The notes beneath the pieces are model-generated. The model was not told the origin of the DNA. It saw only the letters and a program-made list of their open reading frames with translations, and did not search any database. Made by a program: the position numbers and the translations under genes. From an uncultured Prevotellaceae bacterium (GTDB lineage: Bacteria; Bacteroidota; Bacteroidia; Bacteroidales; Bacteroidaceae): 17,397 nt of DNA. How positions within the stretch are numbered: the stretch's first letter is position 1; each line of letters starts with the position of its first letter. This document shows, piece after piece, positions 1 through 7,366 of the stretch. The stretch spans positions 1 through 17,397 of the forward strand of contig CALEPV010000028.1 of assembly GCA_937910905.1 (NCBI GenBank), given 5' to 3'.

Positions 1-108
1 CAGGGCTTATTTATAACTGCTTGATTTCCAAGAAGGGGTTTCACCCCTCCCTGTGATCTTTCGTCCCTCTGGGACTTTTTCAAGTGGACTCAATTATTTA
101 ATCATCAC
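1..108. repeat. Repeat-like intergenic edge with two hairpins and a 16-bp dispersed end motif
   Basis: No gene is visible here. The stretch holds a 6-bp stem hairpin at 34-48 (AGGGGT/ACCCCT, loop TTC), a 5-bp stem hairpin at 63-75 (GTCCC/GGGAC, loop TCT), and ends with ATTATTTAATCATCAC at 93-108. That 16-mer recurs exactly at 7343-7358 and, inverted, at 17312-17327. The 65-75 string CCCTCTGGGAC is also the core of a repeat found inside ileS and the helicase gene, with similar flanks (CCCCTCC to the left; T-rich then CAAG to the right). The stretch is therefore probably made of pieces of two dispersed repeat families. The outer limit on the left is outside the window. Confidence 0.55.
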
Positions 109-150
109 AAAAGTTGCAGAGTAAATAGGCGATAAGTTGCGGATTGTTCG

Positions 151-158
151 TACCTTTG
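151..158 (+). promoter_or_regulatory. Possible -7 element (TACCTTTG) for the small broken gene
   Basis: TACCTTTG matches the Bacteroidota -7 consensus TAnnTTTG and lies 15 nt before the ATG at 174. No good -33 TTTG box is found 19-21 nt upstream; the nearest TTG triplets (114-116 and 137-139) are at the wrong spacing. The call is therefore tentative. Confidence 0.4.
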
Positions 159-173
159 CGTCAAGAATGTGCT

Positions 174-335
174 ATGAGTTAGTACGAGATTCCTTTCCTG
201 ACGGCATGCATACATGCTTTTAGACGGCGCTTTTCTATGACGAGGCAGGCGGCATTCCACTATCTGCACGCGTACAAGGGGCTGGCGTTCCTCATTGAGT
301 TTTATGACGTGGGGCATCTGCAGTCAATCACGTGA
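174..335 (+). pseudogene. Remnant of a small DUF3791-like protein gene, TAG at codon 3
   Basis: Reading from ATG 174 gives M-S-stop and then an uninterrupted, protein-like stretch of 50 residues starting YEIPFLTACIHAF and ending FLIEFYDVGHLQSIT before TGA 333-335. The pattern (helix, YLHAYKG, then LIEFYDVxHLQS) resembles, from memory, small Bacteroidota proteins of the DUF3791 type, which usually run about 15-20 residues further. The gene thus appears doubly damaged: an in-frame TAG at 180-182 and an early C-terminal stop. A promoter-like TACCTTTG sits just upstream, as expected for a once-functional gene. Re-initiation at the in-frame ATG at 237 would give only 32 residues. Family assignment is weak; the coding character of the frame is better supported. 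The 70-codon open frame on the other strand of the same region is its shadow. Confidence 0.42.
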
Positions 336-336
336 A

Positions 337-372
337 GTGACGGCAAACTTACAGATTCACCACAACCGTCAC
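337..372. other. Spaced 7-bp inverted repeat between the pseudogene and the dehydrogenase
   Basis: GTGACGG (337-343) and CCGTCAC (366-372) could pair across a 22-nt loop immediately after the pseudogene stop. No T-run follows closely, so a terminator role is uncertain. Apart from the promoter described next, nothing else is recognisable in 336-476. Confidence 0.25.
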
Positions 373-413
373 AACACGATTTTCGGGAATACAATACAAA
401 TAATTAGGCAACT

Positions 414-446
414 GATATGAAAATATCGATATAAGCACTACATTTG
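414..446 (+). promoter_or_regulatory. Probable promoter of the alcohol dehydrogenase operon
   Basis: TACATTTG at 439-446 fits the Bacteroidota -7 consensus TAnnTTTG and lies 30 nt before the ATG at 477. No clear -33 TTTG is present at normal spacing. In its place is a small dyad, GATAT-N4-ATATC at 414-427, which could be a regulator site overlapping the -33 region. The -7 box is seen; the operator role is inference. Confidence 0.5.
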
Positions 447-476
447 CAAGTGCCAAATCATATTTAACACCTTAAC

Positions 477-1643
477 ATGTTAGGAAATTTCACTTATCAC
501 AATCCCACCAAGCTATACTTTGGTGAGGACGCTTTGAACAATCTGCGTGACGAACTCAAGAAGTATGGACCGACAGTACAGCTGAGCTATGGCGGCGGCT
601 CCATCAAACGCAATGGCATATACGACGCTGTGGTGTCGGTGCTCAAGGAGGAGGGCAAGACCATCGTTGAAGATGCCGGAGTGATGCCCAATCCCACAGT
701 ACAGAAGCTCTATGAAGGAGCAAAGCTGGCCAAGGACAATAATGTAGACTTGATTCTCGCCGTAGGTGGCGGCTCGACCATTGACTACGCCAAGGGCGTA
801 AGCGTGTCGGCATGGTGCGAGGAAGACCCATGGCAGAAATACTACCTTCAGCAGCATGAGCCTACATGCCGCATTGTGCCGGTAGGAGCTGTGCTAACTA
901 TGGTAGGCACGGGGTCGGAGATGAACGGCGGCTCCGTGATAACTAACCATGAGCAGGGACTGAAGATAGGCAAGGTGTTCGGCGACAATGTAATGCCTCG
1001 CTTCGCAATCTTGAATCCTCGCTATACGTTCACCCTGCCCCGCTACCAGATGGTGGCCGGATTCTTCGACATCATGTCGCACCTGATGGAACAGTACTTC
1101 AGCAACGATGATGACAACACCAGCGACTATCTGGCCGAAGGGCTGATGCGTTCACTCGTTCACGCCACACGCATTGCCGTGAAGGAGCCGGAGAACTATG
1201 AGGCGCGCTCCAACATCATGTGGACGGCAACCTGGGCTCTGAACACGCTTGTGAAGTGCGGCAAGAAGCAGGACTGGATGGTACACATGATTGGTCAGGC
1301 AATAGGTGCCCACACGGATGCCACCCACGGCATGACACTTGCAGCCGTATCATTGCCATACTATCGCCACGTGATGTCATTCGGTCTGCCTAAGTTTGTA
1401 CGGTTCGCAACAGCAGTGTGGGACATCCGGCCAGAAGGCCTCACAGAGAAGCAGGTGGCAGAGACGGGACTGGCAGCCCTCGAAGGATGGATGACGGAGA
1501 TTGGAGTTGTGATGCGCTCGTCACAACTGGGCGTCACAGAGGCTATGATACCAGCTATTGTGGACAGCACCATAATCTTCGATGCAGGCTACCATGAGCT
1601 GACACGCGAGGAGATTGCGGACATACTGCGTCGCAGCCTGTAA
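477..1643 (+). CDS. Iron-containing alcohol dehydrogenase (YqhD/butanol dehydrogenase type)
   Basis: A 388-residue group III (iron-dependent) alcohol dehydrogenase, the usual length. Members reduce aldehydes to alcohols with NAD(P)H in the cytoplasm, in fermentation or aldehyde detoxification. The N-terminal Rossmann-like half carries the nucleotide loop AVGGGSTID (GGGS at 97-100) and GTGSEMN (144-150). The C-terminal helical half has all four expected metal ligands: D198 and H202 in FFDIMSH, H270 in WMVHMIG, and H284 in DATHGM. The overall pattern is closest to the YqhD/BdhA branch, which prefers NADPH, but cofactor and substrate cannot be read securely. The start at 477 follows the -7 box by 30 nt. 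Its TAA overlaps the next ATG by one base (TAATG), so the two genes are probably translationally coupled, though no functional link is evident. Confidence 0.93.
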   Translation: MLGNFTYHNPTKLYFGEDALNNLRDELKKYGPTVQLSYGGGSIKRNGIYDAVVSVLKEEGKTIVEDAGVMPNPTVQKLYEGAKLAKDNNVDLILAVGGGSTIDYAKGVSVSAWCEEDPWQKYYLQQHEPTCRIVPVGAVLTMVGTGSEMNGGSVITNHEQGLKIGKVFGDNVMPRFAILNPRYTFTLPRYQMVAGFFDIMSHLMEQYFSNDDDNTSDYLAEGLMRSLVHATRIAVKEPENYEARSNIMWTATWALNTLVKCGKKQDWMVHMIGQAIGAHTDATHGMTLAAVSLPYYRHVMSFGLPKFVRFATAVWDIRPEGLTEKQVAETGLAALEGWMTEIGVVMRSSQLGVTEAMIPAIVDSTIIFDAGYHELTREEIADILRRSL

Positions 1644-2650
1644 TGAAACGCCCGCTCATCGCGCTGCTGACGGTCTGCGCCACAATATGCTTGCTGGCGC
1701 AGAACCCTTTGCGTGTGATGACGTGGAACGTGGAGAACCTGTTTGACACCATACATGATGAGGGCAAAAACGACCTGGAGTTTACACCTGAGGGCGGAAG
1801 GCACTGGAGTAGCTACCGCTACTGGCGGAAGTTGCGCGATGTGGCTCGCACCATAATCGCAGCCAACGAGGACTGTGTGCCTGACATTGTAGGGCTGTGT
1901 GAGGTGGAGAACGATAGTGTGATGCGCGACCTATGCCAGCGCACACAGTTGCGGGAGTTCGGCTACCGCTACGTGATGTCAGCGAGCGATGACCCGCGCG
2001 GCATTGATGTGGCAATGATGTATCGACCGGCCCGTTTCAAGCTGATGAACGTTGAGAATCTGAGGATTCAGCCGGCCATACCATCACAAACGGCTACACG
2101 CGACCTGCTGCATGTGAGCGGACTAATCCTCGTGGAGGACAGCGTATCGGCCATCACCACAGACACCCTGCATGTGATAGTGGTGCATCTGCCGAGCCAA
2201 CTGGGAGGCAGGCCGGCCAAGCGTTTGCGGAAGCAGGTGGCAGAAGTGCTGTGGCAACGTGTACAGGACATCATCAACAATACATCTGACGGCAAGAAAC
2301 CGAATATCGTGGTGATGGGCGACTTCAACGCCACGCTGTCCGACAAGCTATTCCGGGACACCCCGCTGCTGACCACCGACCCGGCATTCACGATCCGGCA
2401 ACGCCACTCCACACAGCCTACAGGTACTTATCGCTATCGCGGCATCTGGCAATGCATAGACCACCTGCTGGTCTCGCCATCATTTGCTGAAGCACAGACG
2501 GCACGCATCATCACACTTCCAAGCCTGCTGGAGAAAAACACCTCGCGCGGAGGCTATCAGCCGCGCCGCACGTATCAAGGTCCAGCCTATCATGGTGGCA
2601 TCAGCGACCACCTGCCTCTATATATTGAGTTGCCTACTACGTACAAATAG
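1643..2650 (+). CDS. Secreted endonuclease/exonuclease/phosphatase-fold protein
   Basis: 335 residues with a likely signal peptide (MKRPLIALLTVCATICLLAQ, cleavage near residue 20) followed by a complete EEP (DNase I-like) domain. Catalytic landmarks are in order: TWNVEN (N29), GLCEVEN (metal-binding E87), RGIDVAMMY (D122), VVHLPS (H182), VMGDFNA (D227, N229) and the terminal ISDHLPL (D322, H323). All expected catalytic positions are present, so the enzyme should be active as a metal-dependent phosphoesterase in the periplasm or outside the cell. The substrate (nucleic acid, nucleotide or other phosphodiester) cannot be told from sequence. The start ATG shares a base with the dehydrogenase stop, indicating co-transcription. 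Related secreted EEP proteins are common in Bacteroidota. Confidence 0.9.
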   Translation: MKRPLIALLTVCATICLLAQNPLRVMTWNVENLFDTIHDEGKNDLEFTPEGGRHWSSYRYWRKLRDVARTIIAANEDCVPDIVGLCEVENDSVMRDLCQRTQLREFGYRYVMSASDDPRGIDVAMMYRPARFKLMNVENLRIQPAIPSQTATRDLLHVSGLILVEDSVSAITTDTLHVIVVHLPSQLGGRPAKRLRKQVAEVLWQRVQDIINNTSDGKKPNIVVMGDFNATLSDKLFRDTPLLTTDPAFTIRQRHSTQPTGTYRYRGIWQCIDHLLVSPSFAEAQTARIITLPSLLEKNTSRGGYQPRRTYQGPAYHGGISDHLPLYIELPTTYK

Positions 2651-2674
2651 AACATTCTTTTGTGCGGATAGCGC

Positions 2675-2705
2675 TTGCCGCAATGGACGGTATGTAGTAA
2701 TTTTG
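2675..2705 (+). promoter_or_regulatory. Promoter of the RND efflux operon (TTG-N20-TAATTTTG)
   Basis: TTG at 2675-2677 and TAATTTTG at 2698-2705 are separated by 20 nt, close to the Bacteroidota consensus TTTG-N19/20-TAnnTTTG. The box lies in the 82-nt gap after the phosphatase-fold gene and 27 nt before the adaptor ATG. The efflux operon therefore seems to be transcribed separately from the two genes upstream. Confidence 0.6.
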
Positions 2706-2732
2706 CAGCCGAATTGCAAGACTCTACCAAAT

Positions 2733-3806
2733 ATGATGAAACTGAACACTGGGTACATGACGAACATGCTGCTTGTGGCGGCTGCTATGATATGCATGAC
2801 GGCTTGTGCCAAGAAGAAAGCGGCCAATGAAGAGCCCAGGCAAGTACTGCTCTACACGGTACAGGCTGCAGACAGCGACAAATGGACAACATATCCAGGT
2901 CGGACAGAGGCGGCGGTGACTGCCAACGTGGCATTCCGTGTAAGCGGAACTCTGGAACGAATCTACGTACACGAGGGCGAGGGTGTGCATCGGGGGCAGG
3001 TGATTGCGAAGATGGACGACCGCGACTACCGCACCCAGTTGCAGGCTACCGAAGCGGAGTACCAGCAGATACAGGCTGATGCTGAGCGTGTGATGAATCT
3101 CTACAAAGACAGCGTGACAACGGCCTCGAACTACGACAAGGCACGCTACGGCCTGCTGCAGATTGAACAGAAGCTGCGCAACCATCGCGACCAGGTGGCG
3201 GACTGCGTGCTGCGTGCACCATTCGACGGCTACGTGGGCGCTGTGATACACGAAGCTCACGAGACTGTTGCTGCAGGAATGCCTGTGCTGACACTCTTCG
3301 CCGATGGGCAGACCGAGATTGTAATTAACATACCATCGGCTGAATACCAGCGCAGCGATGAGTTCGAAAGCTTCACGGCGAGCTTTGATGTGCTGGATGG
3401 CGAGCGGTTCCCCTTGCAGCTGCTGAGCATAGCCCACCGGGCGAATGTGAATCAGCTATACGAGGTACGGCTGGCGATGCAGGGGAACCACAGGGAAATT
3501 ACACCGGGGATGAGCACGACGGTGACGATTCACTACACGCCGCAAGGGACGGCGCATACGCGTGTGCCATCGTCGGCCCTGATCCACGGTGAACGGGGGG
3601 ATGCTGTGCTGGTATATAGCGACGGCAGGGTGCGGCTGACACCTGTGAGCGTTGCCACGCTGCACAGCGACGGTACGGCAGAGCTGGCATCGGGGGTGAC
3701 GGCGGGACAGCAGGTTGTGACATCGGGGGTGCATCAGCTGGCGGACGGTGAGGCTGTGAGTCCCTACCCTACCCCGAGTAAAACCAACGTGGGAGGACTG
3801 CTATGA
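2733..3806 (+). CDS. RND efflux periplasmic adaptor (membrane fusion lipoprotein)
   Basis: 357 residues from ATG 2733 (the next codon is also ATG). A lipoprotein signal with lipobox MTAC puts the acylated cysteine at C25, so the mature adaptor is anchored in the inner membrane. Then come the first half of the barrel-sandwich domain (about 58-95, VAFRVSGTLERIYVHEGEGV), a short coiled-coil hairpin (about 98-158, rich in Q, E and A), the second half (RAPFDGYVGAV, 161-171), a beta-barrel and a membrane-proximal domain ending near PYPTPSK. This is the HlyD/AcrA-like architecture linking an RND pump to an outer-membrane channel. The frame is open upstream to 2484, but that extension overlaps the previous gene and would precede the signal peptide, so it is rejected. 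The stop overlaps the pump's start by 4 nt (ATGA). Confidence 0.92.
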   Translation: MMKLNTGYMTNMLLVAAAMICMTACAKKKAANEEPRQVLLYTVQAADSDKWTTYPGRTEAAVTANVAFRVSGTLERIYVHEGEGVHRGQVIAKMDDRDYRTQLQATEAEYQQIQADAERVMNLYKDSVTTASNYDKARYGLLQIEQKLRNHRDQVADCVLRAPFDGYVGAVIHEAHETVAAGMPVLTLFADGQTEIVINIPSAEYQRSDEFESFTASFDVLDGERFPLQLLSIAHRANVNQLYEVRLAMQGNHREITPGMSTTVTIHYTPQGTAHTRVPSSALIHGERGDAVLVYSDGRVRLTPVSVATLHSDGTAELASGVTAGQQVVTSGVHQLADGEAVSPYPTPSKTNVGGLL

Positions 3807-6800
3807 AACTGGACCTGAGCTCATGGGCTTTCAAGAATATAAAGCTCATTAACTTCCTTGTGGCCGTGCTTGCCGTGGGTGGCATTTTTGCCTACTATGA
3901 CATGCCGAAGCTGGAGGACCCTGAGATTAAGGTGCGTCAGGCGCTGGTCGTCGGGGTATATCCTGGAGCATCGGCCCATCAGGTGGAGCTTGAGCTGGTG
4001 GACCCTCTGGAGAAGAGCATTCGCCAGATGAACACTATCTATAGTGTGCAGAGTCTGTGCTACGCCGATATGTGTATCATCACGGTAGAACAGCAGAGCA
4101 CGGTTCCGGCCGAGGAGCTAGAGCAGCAATGGGACATACTGCGGCGCAAAGTGGCGGCCACGCCGCTGCCATCGGGTGTGAGCAGCGTGACTGTGAAGGA
4201 TGACTTCGGCGATGTGTTCGGTATGTTCTATGCCATCACAGGCGATGGCCTCAACGACCGCGAACTCTCGGACTATGCCGAGCTGGTGAAGCGCGAGCTG
4301 AGCAGGGTGGACGGTGTGGGGCGTATAGACATATACGGCAAGCGCGACGAGTGCATCAACGTGAGCATTCGCCACGACAAGATGGCAAACCTTGGCGTTT
4401 CGCCCTTAGAGGTCGTGCACACCCTGACTGGTCAGAACGAAACGGTGTACTCTGGCTACTACGAAGCCGGCGACCAGCGCATACGCGTGAGCGTGAACGA
4501 CAAGTATCGCACACCGGACGACATTGCATCGCTCATTATCCAGGGTCACGAACAAGACCAGGTGCGGCTGGGCGACTTGGCAGATGTGACTATGGACTAC
4601 GAAGACCCTGTGCGGGCGGCAATGCAGTACGACGGTGAACGTGCGCTGGGTATCAGCATATCGGCCACGGACGGCACCGACATAACGAAGGTGGGGCAGG
4701 CGGTACAGAAGCGGCTGGCAGAGATTCAGGAACGCAGGCTGCCGGCCGGCGTGGAATTCCACAAAGTGTTCTTCCAACCGGAGCGCGTCCAGGACTCGCT
4801 ATCCACGTTTATCGTCAATCTGATTGAATCTGTGCTACTGGTGGTGTTCGTGCTAATCTTCACAATGGGCTTGCGCAGCGGTATGATTATAGGTCTGGAG
4901 CTGTTGGTGATTGTGCTGGGCAGCATCTTGGTTCTGTACACACAGGATGGCACTCTGCAACGCGTATCGCTGGGTGCCTTCATTCTGGCGATGGGTATGC
5001 TGGTAGACAATGCTATTGTTATTGTGGACGGTATACTGGTGGATCGTGCTGCGGGCAAGCCGCGTCTGGAAGCTCTGACCTCCATAGGTCGTCAGACAGC
5101 GATGCCGCTATTGGGTGCTACGCTGATAGCGATACTGGCATTCCTGCCTATATTCATGTCGCCCGATACGACGGGCATCTACGTGCGCGACCTGTTCATC
5201 GTGATAGCGGTATCGTTGATGCTGAGCTGGATTCTGGCTCTTGTGCACACGCCGCTGGTGGCCGGACGTGCATTCTATCACAAGAAGCGCGAGCTCAAGC
5301 TGCTGAAGCGCCAGCGTTTCCTGCCCAAGCAGGAAGCCACACCCGACGAGCTGGTAGAAGCAGACAATGACAACGATGCCCCACGTGCCACACAGCATAC
5401 AGAGGAGACGCTATACGACGGAAAGACCTATCGGCTGCTGCGCAAATTCCTCACGTTCTGCCTATCGCACCGATGGAGTGTGCTGCTTCTGCAGATTGCC
5501 CTGTTCGCGGGCAGTGCTCTGTGCTACCGTTTCCTGCCGCAGGCATTCTTCCCCGATATGACTTACGACCAGCTCTACATGGAGTACAAGCTTCCTGAGG
5601 GCTACAACTACACACGCGTAGAGCAGGATCTGGACAGCATACAGGCTTATCTGCGCCGCCGTCCGGAGGTGAAGCACATCACAGCATCCACTGGCGGCAC
5701 ACCATCGCGCTACAATCTGGTTCGTTCCATAGCCACACCATCGTTGGCATACGGAGAGTTGATCATCGACTTCGAGGATGCCAAGGCTCTTGTGGACAAC
5801 ATGGACGAGATACAAGCCGACCTTACTCGCATGTACCCCGATGCATATGTGAAGCTCAAGCGCTACAACCTAATGTACAAGAAGTACCCCATAGAGGTTG
5901 AGTTCACAGGCTCCGACCCTGCCGTACTGCACGCTCTGGCCGACTCTTGTCGGGCCATCATACAGCAAACTGGGGCAGTCCGGCTCATCACTACTGACTG
6001 GGGCCCGCAGATACCGACCCTCGTTGCCGACTACAACCAGCAGAATGCACGTCGATTAGGCTTGTCGCGCACCGAGGTGGGCACCAGCCTGCTTGCTGCC
6101 ACGGGTGGGCTGCCAGTGGGCTCCTTCTACGATGGCATACACTCACAATCCATCTACGTCAACACTGTAGGCACCGATGGTCAGCCCATAGAGGACCTCG
6201 GCGAGGCCACAGTATTCGGTATGCTGCCTAACATAGCAGGCGTGATGAACCGAGATGTGCTGGAACAGATTATATCCGGCCGCATGAAGCAGGGCGACCT
6301 TGTGGCAGAGCTGTTACGCAGCACCCCGTTACGTCAAGTGGGCAATGGTGTGCATCTGGAATGGGAGGATCCTGTGGTCATACGTCACAATGGTCAACGC
6401 GCACAACGCGTGCAATGCTCACCACAGCAGGACTACGGCACAGAGGAAGCCCGCTCCATCGTAGAGGAAGAGTTACAAGCCAAACTGCATCTGCCAGAAG
6501 GCTACACGCTGTCGTGGGCAGGCGAGAAAGAGGCCAGCGACCTCTCCATGAAGTATCTGTTCAAGAACTTCCCGCTGGCCATCATACTGATGATAGCCAT
6601 ACTGATCATGCTCTTCAAGGACTACAAGATTCCGTGCATACTCTTCTGCTGCATACCGATGATTCTTATTGGAGTGATACCCGCTGTGCTCATATCTGGC
6701 AAGGACTTCGGTTTCGTGGCTCTGGTGGGTGTTTTGGGTCTGATAGGCATGATGCTGAAGAACGGTATCGTACTGATGGATGAGATACAACTGGAAATCA

Positions 6801-7027
6801 GTCAAGGCAAGGCACCACGTTCAGCCCTTGTGGATTCATCCCTGTCGCGCCTGCGTCCCGTGATGATGGCAGCAGCTACCACGATTCTGGGAATGGTGCC
6901 GCTGCTACCTGATGCAATGTTCGGTTCAATGGCGGCGACGATAATGGGAGGACTATTCATGGGCACCATCATTACCCTGATTATCCTGCCCGTTCTATAC
7001 GCTTTGTTCTACCACGTAACGGAATAA
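3803..7027 (+). CDS. RND-family efflux transporter, inner-membrane pump
   Basis: 1074 residues, slightly longer than AcrB, with the duplicated RND layout: TM1 (about 13-31), a large periplasmic loop, TM2-6 (about 336-490), a charged cytoplasmic linker (492-545), TM7 (about 556-573), a second periplasmic loop, and TM8-12 (about 922-1072). In TM4 the proton-relay pair reads GMLVDNAIVIVDG: D402 is kept, but the second aspartate of AcrB is N403, a variant found in other RND branches. The TM10 lysine is present (K986 in MLKNGIVLMDE). Proton-driven export is therefore plausible; the substrate is unknown. It is coupled to the adaptor by an ATGA overlap. No outer-membrane factor gene follows, so a channel must come from elsewhere or the system works differently. 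Confidence 0.93.
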   Translation: MKLDLSSWAFKNIKLINFLVAVLAVGGIFAYYDMPKLEDPEIKVRQALVVGVYPGASAHQVELELVDPLEKSIRQMNTIYSVQSLCYADMCIITVEQQSTVPAEELEQQWDILRRKVAATPLPSGVSSVTVKDDFGDVFGMFYAITGDGLNDRELSDYAELVKRELSRVDGVGRIDIYGKRDECINVSIRHDKMANLGVSPLEVVHTLTGQNETVYSGYYEAGDQRIRVSVNDKYRTPDDIASLIIQGHEQDQVRLGDLADVTMDYEDPVRAAMQYDGERALGISISATDGTDITKVGQAVQKRLAEIQERRLPAGVEFHKVFFQPERVQDSLSTFIVNLIESVLLVVFVLIFTMGLRSGMIIGLELLVIVLGSILVLYTQDGTLQRVSLGAFILAMGMLVDNAIVIVDGILVDRAAGKPRLEALTSIGRQTAMPLLGATLIAILAFLPIFMSPDTTGIYVRDLFIVIAVSLMLSWILALVHTPLVAGRAFYHKKRELKLLKRQRFLPKQEATPDELVEADNDNDAPRATQHTEETLYDGKTYRLLRKFLTFCLSHRWSVLLLQIALFAGSALCYRFLPQAFFPDMTYDQLYMEYKLPEGYNYTRVEQDLDSIQAYLRRRPEVKHITASTGGTPSRYNLVRSIATPSLAYGELIIDFEDAKALVDNMDEIQADLTRMYPDAYVKLKRYNLMYKKYPIEVEFTGSDPAVLHALADSCRAIIQQTGAVRLITTDWGPQIPTLVADYNQQNARRLGLSRTEVGTSLLAATGGLPVGSFYDGIHSQSIYVNTVGTDGQPIEDLGEATVFGMLPNIAGVMNRDVLEQIISGRMKQGDLVAELLRSTPLRQVGNGVHLEWEDPVVIRHNGQRAQRVQCSPQQDYGTEEARSIVEEELQAKLHLPEGYTLSWAGEKEASDLSMKYLFKNFPLAIILMIAILIMLFKDYKIPCILFCCIPMILIGVIPAVLISGKDFGFVALVGVLGLIGMMLKNGIVLMDEIQLEISQGKAPRSALVDSSLSRLRPVMMAAATTILGMVPLLPDAMFGSMAATIMGGLFMGTIITLIILPVLYALFYHVTE

Positions 7028-7062
7028 GTGCGAAACTATGTTGCAGAACATATTAATGACTC

Positions 7063-7093
7063 TTGCAGGGTATTATATTAGTCCGTACCTTTG
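7063..7093 (+). promoter_or_regulatory. Promoter of the TonB-dependent receptor gene (TTG-N20-TACCTTTG)
   Basis: TTG at 7063-7065 and TACCTTTG at 7086-7093 are 20 nt apart, a good match to the Bacteroidota consensus and the same spacing as at 2675-2705. Transcription would start near 7100, giving a leader of about 265 nt before the ATG at 7367. The leader contains the dyad half, hairpin and palindromic element listed below. Confidence 0.62.
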
Positions 7094-7137
7094 CAGCGTT
7101 ATCCTGAAAACAATCTTTTTACCTTAAACGGACTAAT
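7077..7137. promoter_or_regulatory. Spaced 10-bp inverted repeat overlapping the receptor promoter
   Basis: ATTAGTCCGT (7077-7086) ends on the first base of the -7 box, and its exact reverse complement ACGGACTAAT lies at 7128-7137, about 35 nt into the predicted transcript. Both sides also carry a GGTATTA/ATACC flank; on the left it is separated by an extra TATTA. This could be a pair of operator half-sites or fold as a stem in single-stranded DNA. The repeat is seen; its role is inference. Confidence 0.4.
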
Positions 7138-7152
7138 ACCTAAAGACTGAAC

Positions 7153-7176
7153 GAGGGTCGCTGTGAAGCGACCCTC
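7153..7176 (+). other. Strong 9-bp leader hairpin upstream of the receptor gene
   Basis: GAGGGTCGC (7153-7161) and GCGACCCTC (7168-7176) form a perfect 9-bp stem with a 6-nt loop. The following bases (AGTTGCTAAG) are not T-rich, so it does not look like an intrinsic terminator. It lies inside the predicted leader RNA, between the promoter and the palindromic element. An RNA-structure or attenuation role is possible. Confidence 0.5.
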
Positions 7177-7185
7177 AGTTGCTAA

Positions 7186-7358
7186 GTGATGGTTAAAAAA
7201 TAACTTGGGACGATTTTATATGAAAGGATTAGCACTCATCTTTTTGGCTTCTATGCCTCCACTCATCAGTCACGTAGCCCGCTACGCTCCTTCGTCGTGA
7301 AGACAAATAAGCTCAAAAATATGAGTCAAATCGTCCCAACTTATTATTTAATCATCAC
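7186..7358. mobile_element. MITE-like palindromic element, complete copy, in the receptor leader
   Basis: The ends form imperfect 31-bp terminal inverted repeats (7186-7216 against 7328-7358, three mismatches; both contain GGGACGATTT). The symmetry continues weakly inward (ACTCATCTTTTTGGCTT on the left against ACTCATATTTTTGAGCTT read inverted on the right) to a perfect central palindrome, CGTAGCCCGCTACG at 7273-7286. The whole is one long imperfect hairpin with a 15-nt surplus in the left arm. TAA flanks both ends (7183-7185 and 7359-7361), a possible 3-bp target duplication. The right half is repeated inverted at 17311-17397 with 4 mismatches in 87 positions. There is no transposase and only a 26-codon frame (7220-7300), so this looks like a non-autonomous element. 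Its right end lies 8 nt before the receptor ATG. Confidence 0.72.
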
Positions 7359-7366
7359 TAAATACC

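Noticed and set aside
105..317. 70-codon open frame on the minus strand at the left edge
   Set aside because: It is antisense to the small plus-strand remnant at 174-335, has no promoter and no recognisable motif; the plus frame reads far more like protein.
2484..2732. Upstream extension of the efflux adaptor frame
   Set aside because: It overlaps the end of the phosphatase-fold gene, lies upstream of the operon promoter, and would bury the lipoprotein signal peptide.
2724..3437. 237-codon minus-strand open frame opposite the efflux adaptor
   Set aside because: A shadow frame caused by codon bias in the real plus-strand gene; rich in H, C and V with no domain pattern. The long plus frames opposite ileS and the helicase are rejected for the same reason.
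7153..7176. Terminator of the efflux operon
   Set aside because: The hairpin lies downstream of the receptor promoter and is not followed by a T-run.
7220..7300. 26-codon frame (MKGLALIFLASMPPLIS...) inside the palindromic element
   Set aside because: It runs across the central palindrome and the second copy of the element is cut before its left arm, so conservation cannot be judged; too short to call a gene.
7094..7366. Cobalamin or other known riboswitch in the receptor leader
   Set aside because: No B12-box-like GCCACTG or other recognisable aptamer core was found; the structure present is explained by a plain hairpin and the inverted-repeat element.
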